Position numbers and translations under genes: made by a program. A DNA stretch of 45,038 nt from JBBSUQ01 sp964389755 (GTDB lineage: Bacteria > Bacteroidota > Bacteroidia > Flavobacteriales_D > Crocinitomicaceae): NCBI GenBank assembly GCA_964389755.1, contig CAYMEW010000034.1, forward strand, positions 1 through 45,038. The letters are read 5' to 3'. Positions within the stretch are counted from its first letter, which is position 1; each line of letters starts with the position of its first letter. The notes below the pieces were generated by a model, which made no database searches, was not told the DNA's origin, and saw only the letters and a list, made by a program, of their open reading frames with translations. This document shows, piece by piece, positions 1-8,544 of the stretch.

Positions 1-760
1 ACTCTTATTTAAGTTAAGCAAAAAGTGCATTTGAAACAAGTTACTCCATAAAAAAATTCACACCCAATCAAACTACTGAGCGAACCGTTAGAAACGGCTA
101 TTCTCTTTGAAGCAAATCAACTTAGGTGGTTCAAACGTGCGTACGACTACGGTACGAAACGATCTACCTGAAAGCCCCTGAATTAACCGTTAGAAACGCT
201 TATTCTTGTTCAGGACCAGTTTGTTATAATTTTGTGTTGTTGGCAAAACTTCTTCCGTGCCGGTTAAGAGGCTATCCTCATTAAAGCAAAGTGACATAGG
301 TGATTCAATCGTTCGCACGACTACCTGCACCAAAGATCCACCTGAAATCCGCGGATTCAAGCCGCTGGATTAACCGTTAGAAACGCTTATTCTTTTTCAG
401 GAACAGTGTGTTACGAATTTTGAGTTGTTGGCAAACTGCCTCGGCGCCGGGTAGGAGGCTATTCTCTTTGAAGCAAAGCAACTTTGGTGGTTCAAACGTT
501 CGCACGAATACCTGCACCAAACGATCTGCCTGAAAGCCACTGATTCAAGCGGTCGAGTTAACCGTTAGAAACGGCTATTCTTGTTCAGGAACAGTGTGTA
601 TGAATTTTGAGTTGTTGGCAAAACCGCTCCGCGCCAGGTAGGCGGCTATCCTCATTAAAGGAAAATAGCTTAGGAGGTTCAAAACGTTCGTCGAATACCT
701 GCACCAAACGATCTGCCTAAAAGCCGCCGAATTAACCGTTAGAAACGGCTATTCTTGTTC
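1..760. repeat. Tandem array of a degenerate ~187-bp repeat (about four units)
   Basis: The landmark AACCGTTAGAAACG starts at 83, 185, 372, 560 and 734, giving spacings of 102, 187, 188 and 174 bp. A second landmark, GTTGTTGGCAAA, follows each of the last four. The core CCGTTAGAAACGG is a small inverted repeat (CCGTT/AACGG) in several copies. A third landmark alternates along the array: CTATTCTCTTTGAAG near 97 and 467, and CTATCCTCATTAAAG near 270 and 645, which suggests a two-unit higher-order repeat of about 375 bp. The first unit looks internally deleted by roughly 85 bp between two GGCTATTCT microhomologies. I see no convincing reading frame. Function is unknown: a structured RNA family, an intergenic repeat or a decayed element are all possible. 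Confidence 0.8.
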
Positions 761-781
761 AGGAACAGCGCATTATGAATT

Positions 782-1342
782 TTGCGTTGTTGGCAAAACC
801 GCTTCCGCGCCAGGCATTGCAGCGGCAGCCGGCCGCCGCGGAACTGTCGGGCTGACTTTCACATCGGTGGCGACCAGCGGAAGCCCGCCGGGGTGAATAG
901 TTCAGCCACAGTGCCGCAAGGACGCTACAGCGGAAAGGCCGTCCCTGAAGTAGTTCTGGTGAACCTCTCAGGGCACAGCCGTAGTTCTGGTGAACACTTC
1001 AGGGGGCGCCCAAATTTTTCAAATACGTCAAAAGTCTGCCCATGTTGACGTAAAAAAGAAAACCGCCGGCAGTACACCAACGGTCTTCGAAACAATTAAA
1101 AAAATAAACGGTCTTTTACCAACCATATAACGTGAAATCAGCGCTTTTATTGCCGGCAGTAAATGGGGCTTCATCTTCACAGGCCGTTTCTATAATCGGG
1201 GAAACATCACTTTAACCGGACATATTTCGTCCTGAACTCAGCCCAATGGCAAAAGTGTGTAAACAGGGTGACCCCCGTGAAAGTTGACATCGGTTGAAAT
1301 TTTAATGATACTAAAATACGTAGCCGGGCGGATTATGCTTCG
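782..1342. other. Non-coding stretch before the pseudouridine synthase
   Basis: No gene is convincing here. The one 88-codon frame beginning at 782 has a low-complexity, Arg/Ser-rich composition and lies partly inside the end of the repeat array, so I do not call it. The stretch contains a short direct/inverted repeat at 943-1005 (separate entry) and GCCGGCAGTA twice, near 1061 and 1152. The last 100 bases are AT-rich and lead into the promoter at 1343. Confidence 0.6.
943..1005. repeat. Short direct repeat inside an inverted repeat
   Basis: GTAGTTCTGGTGAAC occurs at 950-964 and again at 981-995, a 31-bp period. The pair is bracketed by CCCTGAAG at 943-950 and its reverse complement CTTCAGGG at 998-1005. 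This layout could form a hairpin or be the remnant of a small dispersed intergenic element. No function is assigned. Confidence 0.6.
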
Positions 1343-1350
1343 TATTTTTG
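1343..1350 (+). promoter_or_regulatory. Putative -7 promoter element (TATTTTTG)
   Basis: This is an exact match to the Bacteroidota -7 consensus TANNTTTG, ending nine bases before the ATG chosen for the pseudouridine synthase. A clear -33 TTG at the expected distance is not visible. If used, the transcript would have almost no leader, which argues for the ATG at 1360 over the TTG at 1348 that overlaps the element. Confidence 0.45.
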
Positions 1351-1359
1351 CACTGGTTT

Positions 1360-3072
1360 ATGACAAATCTCTCTAAAAAGGAACTATTAAATAGCGGTTA
1401 CCCCGATTGCTTTACGCTATTCGCGGATAAAAAAACGGAACAGATTGATCCGCCCGCGCGTTTTACCTTTCCTTTTTATTATGACCCGCATCCCCTGGCC
1501 CTGATCGCCGCTTCCGAATTACAAACGCGTCTGCAGACAGGCGAATTCGATCACAACTTCGGACTTGACGCGTCGAAAGAGGGACTGGTGATCGGGAAAA
1601 TGTTCGGTGTACTCGTTTGCAGGCACCGCAACGGAACAATTGGCTACCTTTCTGCTTTTTCGGGGAAACTGGCCAACAGCAACCACCACATCGGTTTTGT
1701 ACCACCGGTATTCGATACTTTGCGTGAAGACGGTTTTTTTAAAGAAGGGGAACTTGTACTGAACGAACTGACCCAAAAGGTCGAACAACTCGAGAACAGC
1801 GACGAGTTGCTAACGGTTCGGAAACGGCTATCGGATGCACGTGAAGCTGCGGAAAACGAACTGAATGAACTTAAACAACGGATTCGCGAAGAAAAACAAA
1901 AGCGGAAACAACGCCGTCAACAAGAGGTGGCGCTGCTGGAAAAAACGGCTGCTGACGAACTACTCGAAATGCTCCGGCTTGAAAGCGTGCGGGAACAATA
2001 TTTCCTGAAAGACCGCACTAATTTTCATCGCGAACAAATTGACTCAGCACGCAGGGATTCGGATAGCTATCATGAGAAACTGGAATTACTCCTGCAGGAA
2101 AGACGCGAACGCTCTGCCGCACTGCAACAACGCATCTTCGAAAATTATGCGTTTCTTAACCGTTCGAAAACGCTTAAGAACCTCCTCGACATCTTTCAGC
2201 CTACCGGTAATACGCCTCCGGCCGGAGCCGGTGAATGCGCTGCACCCAAATTGCTGCAATATGCATTTATGAACGATCTCGAACCGATGACCATGGCCGA
2301 ATTCTGGTGGGGAGCTTCTCCCAAATCGGTGATCCGGAAACACCAACAGTTCTACCCGGCCTGTCGCGGAAAATGCGAACCCATCCTCACGCACATGCTT
2401 GCGGGAATTGAAACGGATGAAAATCCCATGCTTCATAATCCGGCCGCCGGTAAAACGCTTGAGATCATTCACGCCGACGAACACCTGGTCGTTGTCAATA
2501 AACCCGCAGAATTTCTCTCAGTTCCAGGAAAAACAATTAGCGATTCGGTACTCACCCGTCTCAAAGAACGTTTCCCGGACGCAGATGGTCCGATGATCGT
2601 GCATCGCCTGGATATGTCCACTTCCGGCATTATGATCGTTGCGCTTACGGATAAGGCCTACCATTTCCTACAGCGGCAGTTCCTGAAGCGAACGGTTACG
2701 AAACGGTACGTGGCCCTGCTTGACGGACTTATTGAAAACCAAAAAGGAACGATCGAATTGCCCTTACGCGTCGATCTGAACGACCGTCCGCGTCAGCTGG
2801 TGTGCTATGAACACGGAAAGTACGCCCGCACCGAATGGAAAGTCATTGCGCATGAAGACGGGCAAACACGAATCCACTTTTTCCCGGTAACGGGGCGAAC
2901 GCATCAGTTGCGCGTGCACGCTGCACATACCGACGGATTGAATACGCCGATTACCGGAGATGACCTGTACGGGACTAAAAAGGAGCGACTCTTTCTGCAC
3001 GCAGAACAAATATGCTTTATTCATCCGGGAAGCAGGCGCAAAGTGTGTTTCAAAGTACCTGCTCCGTTCTAA
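1360..3072 (+). CDS. RluA-family pseudouridine synthase with long N-terminal coiled-coil extension
   Basis: The C-terminal part (about residues 365-570 of 570) is an RluA-type pseudouridine synthase. It has the HRLD catalytic motif with the nucleophile at Asp418, followed by TSGIMIVA, and a GRTHQLRVH motif near the end. Such enzymes isomerise uridine to pseudouridine in rRNA or tRNA in the cytoplasm. The first ~340 residues are not the usual S4 domain. They hold a conserved globular start, a charged coiled coil at about 130-280 rich in Glu, Arg and Gln, and a Cys-containing segment (ACRGKCEP) just before the catalytic domain. Long-extension RluA proteins of this type are known in Bacteroidota and some proteobacteria. 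The RNA target cannot be told from sequence. I prefer ATG 1360 to the upstream TTG at 1348 because of the overlapping promoter-like element. The gene is monocistronic and downstream genes have their own promoter. Confidence 0.9.
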   Translation: MTNLSKKELLNSGYPDCFTLFADKKTEQIDPPARFTFPFYYDPHPLALIAASELQTRLQTGEFDHNFGLDASKEGLVIGKMFGVLVCRHRNGTIGYLSAFSGKLANSNHHIGFVPPVFDTLREDGFFKEGELVLNELTQKVEQLENSDELLTVRKRLSDAREAAENELNELKQRIREEKQKRKQRRQQEVALLEKTAADELLEMLRLESVREQYFLKDRTNFHREQIDSARRDSDSYHEKLELLLQERRERSAALQQRIFENYAFLNRSKTLKNLLDIFQPTGNTPPAGAGECAAPKLLQYAFMNDLEPMTMAEFWWGASPKSVIRKHQQFYPACRGKCEPILTHMLAGIETDENPMLHNPAAGKTLEIIHADEHLVVVNKPAEFLSVPGKTISDSVLTRLKERFPDADGPMIVHRLDMSTSGIMIVALTDKAYHFLQRQFLKRTVTKRYVALLDGLIENQKGTIELPLRVDLNDRPRQLVCYEHGKYARTEWKVIAHEDGQTRIHFFPVTGRTHQLRVHAAHTDGLNTPITGDDLYGTKKERLFLHAEQICFIHPGSRRKVCFKVPAPF

Positions 3073-3178
3073 AATCCGTCCAAATTAACTAAAAACCGTT
3101 CATCACTAATTAAGACCGTTTAACCTGTTGATTTGTCAATTAAAATAATTTAGGGATTCCCGCCGGGGTATTTTAAAT

Positions 3179-3186
3179 TAGTTTTG
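3179..3186 (+). promoter_or_regulatory. Putative -7 promoter element (TAGTTTTG)
   Basis: An exact TANNTTTG match ends five bases before the ATG at 3192. It would give a leaderless or near-leaderless mRNA for the 3192-4519 pair. The preceding ~100 bases are AT-rich and hold no gene. Confidence 0.45.
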
Positions 3187-3191
3187 ACCCC

Positions 3192-4016
3192 ATGAAAAAT
3201 TTCCTGCTACTCACACTTCTGATCACGCATGTGGCATCTGCCCAGATCTTTGAAATGGTAAAGCCATATACAGGCGGACACTATGCCTTCTCGCGCTTTG
3301 ATCCAAACGGAGTAAACCAGTTCGCCGTCCAGTTCAATAATCTTTGGGCTGCCGATATATCCAGTGGGTTCTCGCAATATTCCGGCAAAGAGCTCGGACA
3401 AACATTTACAACCAGCGGCATGCGCTTCGTATGGGGAAAGAAAGCCATGCAATGGACCGCCAGCACGGATTATGCTTTTGGATTCGGTAAGGAAAAGAAT
3501 GAAGCGAAATTTTCGAATGGCATCACCCAAATCATGAACCTGCGTGCAACAAGCAACCAGATCAATACAACTTTCGGAGTAGCGCTGAAAGAAAACTCGG
3601 TCTGGCTCGAGGGGATGTACTGCACGAATATTGCGCGCGTATTCATAGAATATGCTACCGTACACCGTAACGGCGTGGAAAGCTACGGAACGGAGTACAA
3701 ACTCAACGGCTTGTACAAGGGCCTGATCCGCACGATGGGAATCGGCGCGCAGGTCAGTTACCGAAAAGGGAAATACATTCTTTATTCGCGTATGCTAATG
3801 CCGGTGGTTATCGTCGGACCGGGAAAAAACGAGCGTGTCTTTACAGATGATCAAAGCACGCAGCCACAACCGAATAACTTTCCTTCCAATTACGAGAACT
3901 ACGTAGCTGATCCGGCAACATACAGTTCCGGGAACCAGGGACTTCAAAGCTCGGATTTCAAGGGTTTCTCCTTCGGATTCGGATTTTTTTACATCATCGG
4001 TAAAACAAAAAATTAA
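3192..4016 (+). CDS. Secreted/outer-membrane protein of unknown function
   Basis: The 274-residue product begins with a clean signal peptide (MKNFLLLTLLITHVASAQ, cleavage after SAQ). The rest is rich in Gly and aromatic residues in alternating patterns (for example FGFGFFYIIGKTKN at the C terminus, ending in aromatic strands), as in a small outer-membrane beta-barrel. I do not recognise a named family. The next gene starts two bases after the stop, so the two are almost certainly co-transcribed. That partner is a lipoprotein, which suggests a shared envelope role. No catalytic motif is visible. Barrel topology is inferred from composition, not from a recognised domain. Confidence 0.75.
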   Translation: MKNFLLLTLLITHVASAQIFEMVKPYTGGHYAFSRFDPNGVNQFAVQFNNLWAADISSGFSQYSGKELGQTFTTSGMRFVWGKKAMQWTASTDYAFGFGKEKNEAKFSNGITQIMNLRATSNQINTTFGVALKENSVWLEGMYCTNIARVFIEYATVHRNGVESYGTEYKLNGLYKGLIRTMGIGAQVSYRKGKYILYSRMLMPVVIVGPGKNERVFTDDQSTQPQPNNFPSNYENYVADPATYSSGNQGLQSSDFKGFSFGFGFFYIIGKTKN

Positions 4017-4018
4017 CC

Positions 4019-4519
4019 ATGAAAACAAAATACCTCGTACTTCCCCTTCTACTCTTTGTATTTGCGACCTGCAACAAGGAAAAAAAACTGCTAAAACACC
4101 TTGTCGGGAACTGGAACATCGAAAGCTCGGTCATTACGATCGTTGATGAGAACGGCAACGAAACGACACTTGAGAACAGGAGTGACGCCGGAAAACTCGT
4201 TATCTACGAAGACCCAGAAAATCCGTCAAAAGAACGAAAACTCTACGCCTTTGATTATGCGAACAGCGATACGATTCAAACGCATAAAGAAGGAGTGCTC
4301 ACCACCGACGAACGCGTCAAACGCATCATTCTCAAAAATGCCCTTACGGATTCCACTGTTTACAGCGACATCGTCTGGACAATCGAAAAAAGCCGGAAAA
4401 ACAAACAAACATGGTCTACCTACGGAGTCGATTCGGTACTCTTCTACCCTTCCAATAACAATAATCCCGGCGCTGCCGCCAATTGGGTGTACTGGACCAT
4501 CGAACTGAAACGCGAATAA
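4019..4519 (+). CDS. Lipoprotein, possibly lipocalin-like
   Basis: The 166-residue product has a lipoprotein signal with lipobox FATC, so the mature N-terminal Cys is about residue 18. Shortly after comes LLKHLVGNWNIESS, resembling the start of the small lipocalin-like lipoproteins common in Bacteroidota (GxW near the N terminus). The remainder is charged and shows the alternating pattern of beta strands. It follows the predicted outer-membrane protein by two bases and probably shares its mRNA. Function is unknown, and the lipocalin assignment rests only on the GNW motif and size. Confidence 0.75.
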   Translation: MKTKYLVLPLLLFVFATCNKEKKLLKHLVGNWNIESSVITIVDENGNETTLENRSDAGKLVIYEDPENPSKERKLYAFDYANSDTIQTHKEGVLTTDERVKRIILKNALTDSTVYSDIVWTIEKSRKNKQTWSTYGVDSVLFYPSNNNNPGAAANWVYWTIELKRE

Positions 4520-4624
4520 AGGAAGATCCGGACTTCGAAGACGTACTCCATTTCAGGAGGTAGTAACAGAGTAGACTTCTGTAACATTTGGCGTTCTACG
4601 ACTGTTCTACAGAAAAATCCGGCT

Positions 4625-5275
4625 ATGAACTACAGGATCTACTTACTGACCTCCTTATTTATCCTGGTCATTACAGGTGCAATGACTCAACGACCGAAAT
4701 ACGTTCCTACAAGTCTGGATATCGTCGCAGGACAGCAATTACTCCAAAACAGTACTTTCGGAAATACGTTTGCAACACTTCAAAATCCACGATTCAAAAC
4801 CCTACAGACGATCGGACTGGCATGTACATCCGGATTTCAGAACAATCGCAGGGAATATTACGCAGGCTACTTTGACTACGTACAGTTTATTCCGCAAGCG
4901 GTCGTTTTTCACGATTCCATACAGGCGCGCGTCACCGGTTTTATTTTCGGGATGCATGTATTCGGCAAGGACCTTTTACCAAAATCGTGTAAGTACGCAA
5001 ACCTCATCTTTTCTATCGGGTTCCACACCGGTCGCGTGCGAATCTACGACAATGCAGCCGCGCGTCAAAAGAATCCTTTCTTTGCTCCCTCTCTGTCACT
5101 TGCTCCGCGTTTCCTGATCGGAAAACTGGCCCTGCAATTACGTGCAAGCTATGGTTTTGATATTTCCCGAAAAAGCTGGAAGAACATGCCGTTTCGCGAA
5201 CCCGCCGGCGTTTCCCTGCCAAATCTTTCACTCACCGGCCTGAACCTGTCTGTGGGCGTGGGATACTGTTTTTGA
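4625..5275 (+). CDS. Secreted protein of unknown function, probable small beta-barrel
   Basis: The 216-residue product starts MNYRIYLLTSLFILVITGAM, an N-terminal hydrophobic signal segment, and ends in LNLSVGVGYCF with a terminal Phe, as in many outer-membrane barrels. Internal segments such as LIFSIGFHTGRVRIYD and LALQLRASYGFDIS look like amphipathic strands. The 105-base spacer upstream contains AACATTTG, one base from the Bacteroidota -7 consensus, so it may have its own promoter or be the third gene of the 3192 operon. I do not recognise the family. Confidence 0.7.
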   Translation: MNYRIYLLTSLFILVITGAMTQRPKYVPTSLDIVAGQQLLQNSTFGNTFATLQNPRFKTLQTIGLACTSGFQNNRREYYAGYFDYVQFIPQAVVFHDSIQARVTGFIFGMHVFGKDLLPKSCKYANLIFSIGFHTGRVRIYDNAAARQKNPFFAPSLSLAPRFLIGKLALQLRASYGFDISRKSWKNMPFREPAGVSLPNLSLTGLNLSVGVGYCF

Positions 5276-5344
5276 AAAATGAAGTGTAGCAAGTTTAACT
5301 ATCGTACAGTTAAGCGTAACTAATCCCATATCGACTCTCATTTT

Positions 5345-5800
5345 TCAAGTTGACTGTGTTTCATTTTTATCTTTTAAATTTTCCTCATGGATTCGATCGA
5401 TAAAATCTTCATATCGTCGACGCTCGTCCTTAGCAACTCCTTCCATATAAGAAATCATTTCCTCCAGCTGAGCAGAAAGGTTATATATAATATTGCGTTT
5501 GAATTTATTTCGCCGCAACTGGTGAACGAATAAACTAAACAACAAGGCAAGAGCCGCTAAACCGAGGGCAATTGGTGCAAGTCCTGCGCACACACTTACA
5601 ATGGCTCCTGCAAAAAGCAAGGTCTGTATAGCACGGACAAACCATATAAAGAAATTCGATCCCGCATTCTTCGTGTATTTGGCGAATGGCGACTGACGGA
5701 TCATTTCATACGTTTCAGAGTAGCGCGTCAACTTATCTTCAGCTTCCGAAATTCGCTGTAACTTCTGTTGCAGTAAGAATTCATTAAATCGATTTTCCAT
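5345..5800 (-). CDS. Small membrane protein with coiled-coil ends, unknown function
   Basis: I choose the ATG at 5800 (MENRFNEFLLQQ), giving 151 residues; a frame start further upstream at 5845 adds a hydrophobic tail that looks like untranslated leader. The protein has a charged helical N-terminal region (residues 1-50), two adjacent membrane helices around residues 55-95 (LLFAGAIVSVCAGLAPIALG, then LAALALLFSLFV), and a charged helical C terminus rich in Glu, Asp and Arg. The layout suggests a hairpin inner-membrane protein with both helical ends in the cytoplasm. It is isolated between convergent and divergent genes. No family is recognised. Confidence 0.7.
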   Translation of the reverse strand: MENRFNEFLLQQKLQRISEAEDKLTRYSETYEMIRQSPFAKYTKNAGSNFFIWFVRAIQTLLFAGAIVSVCAGLAPIALGLAALALLFSLFVHQLRRNKFKRNIIYNLSAQLEEMISYMEGVAKDERRRYEDFIDRIHEENLKDKNETQST

Positions 5801-5925
5801 AGATATTGCTTTTATTAAACATATCCACCCAAAAATGCGGAACAAAAAACCGATTAAGCGTTACAATAAGACAATTCTTCATAAGCAGTAAATTAGTTCT
5901 ACCGTAGCGCAATCCCAAATATAAC

Positions 5926-5933
5926 TAATTTTG
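5926..5933 (+). promoter_or_regulatory. Putative -7 promoter element (TAATTTTG)
   Basis: An exact TANNTTTG match 66 bases before the hydrolase ATG at 6000. A weaker match, TATTTTTA, lies nearer at 5976-5983, so the true start site is uncertain. Confidence 0.35.
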
Positions 5934-5999
5934 CATTCGTTTGACGCATTCGCTCACAGTTCACTGGCATTTTGTTATTTTTACACGGAAACGTATCCC

Positions 6000-6800
6000 A
6001 TGAAAAAAATCTTCCTGCGCCTGCTGCTCATAATCGCTGTGATCTACGTGGCGATCTGTACCTTTCTCTATTTTTACCAGGAACGGATCATCTTCGCCCC
6101 TCAAAAACTCAAGTCAACTTACCACTTCGATTTCGACAGGCCGTTCCGCGAAATGGCGATTGAAACGCAGGACGGGACCAAACTGAACGGACTTCTCTTC
6201 CCGTCCGATTCCTCAAAAGGATTGATCTTTCACCTCCACGGAAATGCCGGTTCGCTCAAAAGTTGGGGAAAAGTCGCAAAAGTATACAACGACATGGGCT
6301 ACGATATTTTCATGTTCGATTACCGCGGATATGGAAAAAGCGAAGGAAAGATCACCTCCGAATCGCAACTCTTCAGGGATGTACAAACGGTTTACGATTC
6401 GCTCAAAAACGCCTATCCGGAGGAACGAATCACAATGATCGGTTATTCCATCGGGACCGGGATCGCCGCCTGGCTTGCAGCCAACAATCACCCGCACCAA
6501 CTGATCCTCGAAGTGCCGTATGCCAACCTTTCGAACATCATGCACGACCGTTACCCGCTAATTCCGGCTTTTATCCTGAAATATAAGTTCGAAACGGATA
6601 AATACCTTCAGCAATCAAAAGCACCGCTGACGATCTTTCACGGCACGGACGATCGTGTCATTGACTACCGGAATTCACTCGAATTGCAAAAAGGATTCAA
6701 AGCAGCCGATACACTCATTTTATTGAAAAACCAGGGGCATAACGGCATTTCGGACAATCCCAAATACCGGCAACTGCTTCCGAAGATCCTTGCAAACTAA
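6000..6800 (+). CDS. Membrane-anchored alpha/beta hydrolase (BEM46/YfhR-like)
   Basis: With the start at ATG 6000 the product is 266 residues. A single N-terminal membrane helix (LRLLLIIAVIYVAICTFLYF) anchors it, with the hydrolase domain following. The canonical parts are visible: the oxyanion region HLHGNAGS, the nucleophile elbow GYSIG with Ser150, an acid at Asp218 in HGTDDRVID, and His247 in QGHNG. This matches the bacterial BEM46/YfhR-like serine hydrolases, whose physiological substrates are mostly unknown. An earlier in-frame start at 5931 would add residues before the hydrophobic helix and is less likely. It converges on the TonB_C gene with overlapping stop codons. Confidence 0.9.
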   Translation: MKKIFLRLLLIIAVIYVAICTFLYFYQERIIFAPQKLKSTYHFDFDRPFREMAIETQDGTKLNGLLFPSDSSKGLIFHLHGNAGSLKSWGKVAKVYNDMGYDIFMFDYRGYGKSEGKITSESQLFRDVQTVYDSLKNAYPEERITMIGYSIGTGIAAWLAANNHPHQLILEVPYANLSNIMHDRYPLIPAFILKYKFETDKYLQQSKAPLTIFHGTDDRVIDYRNSLELQKGFKAADTLILLKNQGHNGISDNPKYRQLLPKILAN

Positions 6801-7591
6801 CGCGGATCGATCAGCACCGGCAACAGCATCTCACTGCGTACGGCCTTCCCGCTTTCGTCCTGGGCGGGTTCCCACTTTGGCATTGCGCGCACAAGGTTCA
6901 GACAATTGCGATCAAAGAGGTCATTTCCCGAACTTTTCACAAGGCGCACATGAGTGATGCTGCCATCGCGCTCCACAACGAAGTATATCGAAACTTTACC
7001 CGGAAAATCACCATTTGAAGAAGGATATTCTATGTGCTCCGAGATAAATCGCAACAGGGCGACATTTCCCCCGGGATAGCTGGCTTCCTGCGCCGGAAAA
7101 GAAACGATGGAATCCCGGAGTTTCTCCTGATGCATGCGCTCCTGTTTTCGTTCCAGTTCCAGGTTCAGCGTGTTCAGTGAGTCGATCTGCATGACATACG
7201 ACTTCATGATCTTCCGCAGGGTCTCGTTTTCTTTCCCGAGTTTGTAAAACAAGGAAGCGTAATCCGTTTCGAACTGGTCTAAAAGCGCTTTCATTGTATC
7301 AAGGAGTTCTTGCTTTTCAGTAAGTTCCGATTCCAGTTCTTTATTTTTTGTTTCCAATACCTGCGAATCAATGTATGCATCTCTCAAATTATTCAAAAGC
7401 AAGCGGTTAATGGCGAATGAAGAATCGCGTCCGTGCATAAGCGCTTTGATGAGGAGTTCCTGTGCGAGCAGCGTATCCCGTTGCAGGCGCAGGTCCGCTT
7501 TTAATTCGCTGACTTCATTGGCACAGGGTTCTGTTTGTGCAGAAAGCCAAAACGGGAAAAGAAGGAATGCCGCAAGAATATATTTAATCAT
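6797..7591 (-). CDS. Secreted coiled-coil protein with C-terminal TonB_C domain
   Basis: The 264-residue product has a Sec signal peptide (MIKYILAAFLLFPFWLSAQ), a long heptad-like coiled coil at about residues 25-155, and a TonB C-terminal-type domain at about 165-262: YPGG, SIYFVVERDGSITHVRLVKSS and a final MPKWEPAQ. In classical TonB this domain contacts TonB-dependent receptors, but here the membrane anchor and proline-rich spacer are missing and a cleavable signal replaces them, so it is unlikely to transduce proton-motive force. Many Bacteroidota secreted proteins carry such TonB_C modules. It lies 11 bases after a second TonB_C gene and is probably co-transcribed with it. Confidence 0.85.
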   Translation of the reverse strand: MIKYILAAFLLFPFWLSAQTEPCANEVSELKADLRLQRDTLLAQELLIKALMHGRDSSFAINRLLLNNLRDAYIDSQVLETKNKELESELTEKQELLDTMKALLDQFETDYASLFYKLGKENETLRKIMKSYVMQIDSLNTLNLELERKQERMHQEKLRDSIVSFPAQEASYPGGNVALLRFISEHIEYPSSNGDFPGKVSIYFVVERDGSITHVRLVKSSGNDLFDRNCLNLVRAMPKWEPAQDESGKAVRSEMLLPVLIDPR

Positions 7592-7602
7592 TCCTCAAAG
7601 GA

Positions 7603-8373
7603 TCAGCGTGTATAATTGATGGGGATCCGTACCCGTGTTTTAACGGCCACACCACCCTGGTAAGACGGTATCCAGTCGGGCATTTCCTGCAAAACACGTA
7701 CTGCTTCGTCGTCCAGAACTTTCGACCCGCAACTGCGTATCACATGCACATTACTGAGCGATCCGTCCGCTTCCACGGTCATTTCCAAAAAACACTTACC
7801 GCTCAAGTATTTTGATTCTTTGGGGGAATAATGAATATGCTGTTGTATAAATGTCGCCATGCGTTCTTTACCTCCCCGGAATTCGGCCTCAAAATCCGGG
7901 AAATCCACGTAGTTTGTATCGCCCACCTCAGGTTCGCGGTCAGAAAGGCCATATTTTTCGAGGAAATAATATTCCAGCGTTTCGCCGTCGGATTTCGATT
8001 TGCCCTCTTTGAATTTGATTGTGGCGGGTTTATCCTCGTCTCCGAACCGACTGTACACAAAAGCAATACCGGTTCCCGATTCGTCGGTTTCAATGCGTAT
8101 CTTCGGCTTACCGTTTTCAAAATTTCGATACATTTCCCCACGCAAATGATCCTGTTCATACTGCGCTTCGGCCAGGAGTGTACCATTTTCGAGATATGTC
8201 TGAAAAAGTCCCTGGCGCACACCTTTTTCAAAAGTTGTTCGCGTTTTTACCGCACCCGTTTTATAATACGTTTCGCAGATCCCGGTATACAGACTGTCCG
8301 GTGCATCACAACCGACCTGTGCCCACAAACCGGTAGCCATGCAAATGGTGATTAAGCTGATGATTCGTTTCAT
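7603..8373 (-). CDS. Secreted MORN-type repeat protein with C-terminal TonB_C domain
   Basis: The 256-residue product begins with a signal peptide ending LWAQ. Residues about 30-105 contain repeats of the MORN/YwqK type (YYKTGAVKTRTTFEKGVRQG, then YLENGTLLAEAQYEQDHLRG, then YRNFENGKPK). The last ~100 residues form a TonB_C domain (RGGKERMATFIQQH, FLEMTVEADGSLSNVHVIRS, MPDWIPSYQGG, terminal RVRIPINY). It is the first gene of a two-gene unit with the coiled-coil TonB_C protein. A -7-like TATTATTG (one mismatch) lies just upstream. The role is unknown: the MORN-like part probably mediates envelope or protein contacts. 'Antitoxin' labels sometimes given to YwqK-like repeats have no support here. 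Confidence 0.85.
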   Translation of the reverse strand: MKRIISLITICMATGLWAQVGCDAPDSLYTGICETYYKTGAVKTRTTFEKGVRQGLFQTYLENGTLLAEAQYEQDHLRGEMYRNFENGKPKIRIETDESGTGIAFVYSRFGDEDKPATIKFKEGKSKSDGETLEYYFLEKYGLSDREPEVGDTNYVDFPDFEAEFRGGKERMATFIQQHIHYSPKESKYLSGKCFLEMTVEADGSLSNVHVIRSCGSKVLDDEAVRVLQEMPDWIPSYQGGVAVKTRVRIPINYTR

Positions 8374-8516
8374 GCTGCAATAATAAACATTTCCACGAAA
8401 ATCAGTGACTTATTCATGCTTTTCAGCTGTGCTCCGAACGAAACGATGCGTTTCTCATAACCTTATTTTGTCCTTTACATAATATTAGCATAACATACGT
8501 AACATCTGTTTAACCG

Positions 8517-8524
8517 TAGTTTTG
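8517..8524 (+). promoter_or_regulatory. Putative -7 promoter element (TAGTTTTG)
   Basis: An exact TANNTTTG match 20 bases before the porin ATG, in an AT-rich 170-base divergent intergenic region. Confidence 0.5.
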
Positions 8525-8544
8525 TCGCCGCTTAACACGAAACA

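Noticed and set aside
1..760. Possible CRISPR array
   Set aside because: Units are ~187 bp, degenerate along their whole length and have no constant-repeat/variable-spacer pattern; no cas gene is near.
782..1048. 88-codon plus-strand reading frame
   Set aside because: Composition is Arg/Ser/Cys-rich without domain features and it begins inside the repeat array.
7603..8373. YwqK-type toxin-antitoxin antitoxin
   Set aside because: The MORN-like repeats can attract that label, but the protein has a signal peptide and a TonB_C domain and no toxin partner is adjacent.
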